A stretch of DNA of 12,274 bases. It comes from Treponema sp. (GTDB lineage: Bacteria > Spirochaetota > Spirochaetia > Treponematales > Treponemataceae). Shown here in pieces: positions 12,023-12,274 of the stretch. Numbering within the stretch: position 1 is the first letter of the stretch; each line of letters opens with the position of its first letter. The position numbers and the translations under genes are program-made. The stretch lies in the NCBI GenBank assembly GCA_017453705.1, contig JAFTEK010000074.1, forward strand, positions 1-12,274, read 5' to 3'. Under the pieces are notes generated by a model, which was not told the origin of the DNA, ran no database searches, and saw only the letters and a list, made by a program, of their open reading frames with translations.

Positions 12023-12274
12023 ATCGCTGCTTCTTGAACTTGGTGACGGCGATGGACTTCTCCTTGGCCTTCTCCCGCCGCCAGTCTCTCCACCTGCTCA
12101 AGGGAAAGACCGGTGTACAGTGCTATCTTCTCAGGCGGAACATTGTCCGCCAGCATATTCCGGACAGTCTCAGCACGAGCCTCAGCAAGACCTGCGGCAC
12201 GGCCTTCTGCCAGCCCCTTCTTCTCCGCCTTCTTCTCCGCCTTCCTCCTCGCGAGCTTCAGCTCATTCTTGTAG
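12016..12274 (-). CDS. Rpn-family recombination-promoting nuclease/putative transposase, C-terminal part (partial, possibly frameshifted)
   Basis: Eighty-five residues enter from the right edge. A Lys/Ala/Glu-rich helix (ARRKAEKKAEKKGLAEGRAA) leads to RNMLADNVPPEKIALYTGLS and LEQVERLAA, the usual C-terminal signature of Rpn/PD-(D/E)XK family proteins. These act as DNA endonucleases that promote RecA-independent recombination; the catalytic domain is outside the window. After LAA the current frame ends with the unusual tail GEGQGEVHRRHQVQEAAIN. Dropping one G from the GGG at that point gives EKAKEKSIAVTKFKKQR and stop, with much more typical codon use, so a single-base frameshift is likely. 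The gene ends inside an A/T-rich repeat. Confidence 0.75.
   Translation of the reverse strand, partial: YKNELKLARRKAEKKAEKKGLAEGRAAGLAEARAETVRNMLADNVPPEKIALYTGLSLEQVERLAAGEGQGEVHRRHQVQEAAIN

Overview
The window most likely comes from a spirochaete, probably a gut or rumen Treponema with moderate GC content. The evidence is a highly expressed-looking outer-membrane beta-barrel protein preceded by a strong promoter, a spirochaete-style lipoprotein signal (LVSC), Rpn-type PD-(D/E)XK transposase remnants, and A/T-rich AATTAAGAATTA repeats between genes. Genus is an inference; no rRNA or other marker gene is present.

Layout from left to right. (1) 1-1822, minus strand: an O-acylation pair, made of an AlgI-like MBOAT acyltransferase and the N-terminal 132 residues of a membrane-anchored GDS-motif (SGNH-like) protein that runs off the left edge. 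The two overlap by 14 bp. (2) 1964-2299, plus: a small XRE-family repressor, divergent from the MBOAT gene across a 141-bp spacer that holds a perfect 10-bp inverted repeat. (3) 2300-2563: a convergent spacer rich in hairpins. (4) 2564-3976, minus: a DUF234-type AAA ATPase with a C-terminal nuclease-like domain. It has a perfect-consensus promoter that predicts a leaderless mRNA, overlapped by a 50-bp perfect inverted repeat. (5) 4155-5198, minus: a secreted lipoprotein. (6) 5433-7370, plus: a long-chain acyl-CoA synthetase with a clear promoter. (7) 7371-7622: A/T-rich repeats and a 36-bp tandem repeat. (8) 7623-9572, plus: a 649-residue protein of unknown function. (9) 9573-10151: a 134-bp element of nested, covarying hairpins sitting between the 649-residue gene and its terminator, then a graveyard holding a decayed Rpn C-terminus and what look like fragments of a toxin-antitoxin pair, then a partly duplicated terminator. 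(10) 10152-11699, minus: the outer-membrane beta-barrel protein with promoter, UP-like A/T tracts and terminator. (11) 11769-12015: A/T-rich repeats and palindromes. (12) 12016-12274, minus: the C-terminus of an Rpn-family nuclease/transposase, apparently frameshifted near its end.

The genes look like separate transcription units, except for the MBOAT/SGNH pair. They do not form one clear pathway; several act on the cell surface or on lipids (O-acylation, lipoprotein, acyl-CoA synthesis, outer-membrane protein). The most distinctive material is regulatory or repetitive: the ATPase operator-promoter, the covarying hairpin element, and the remnant-rich patch at 9768-10110. I saw no RNA genes and no CRISPR array. 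The 649-residue protein is the only full-length gene I could not assign to a family.
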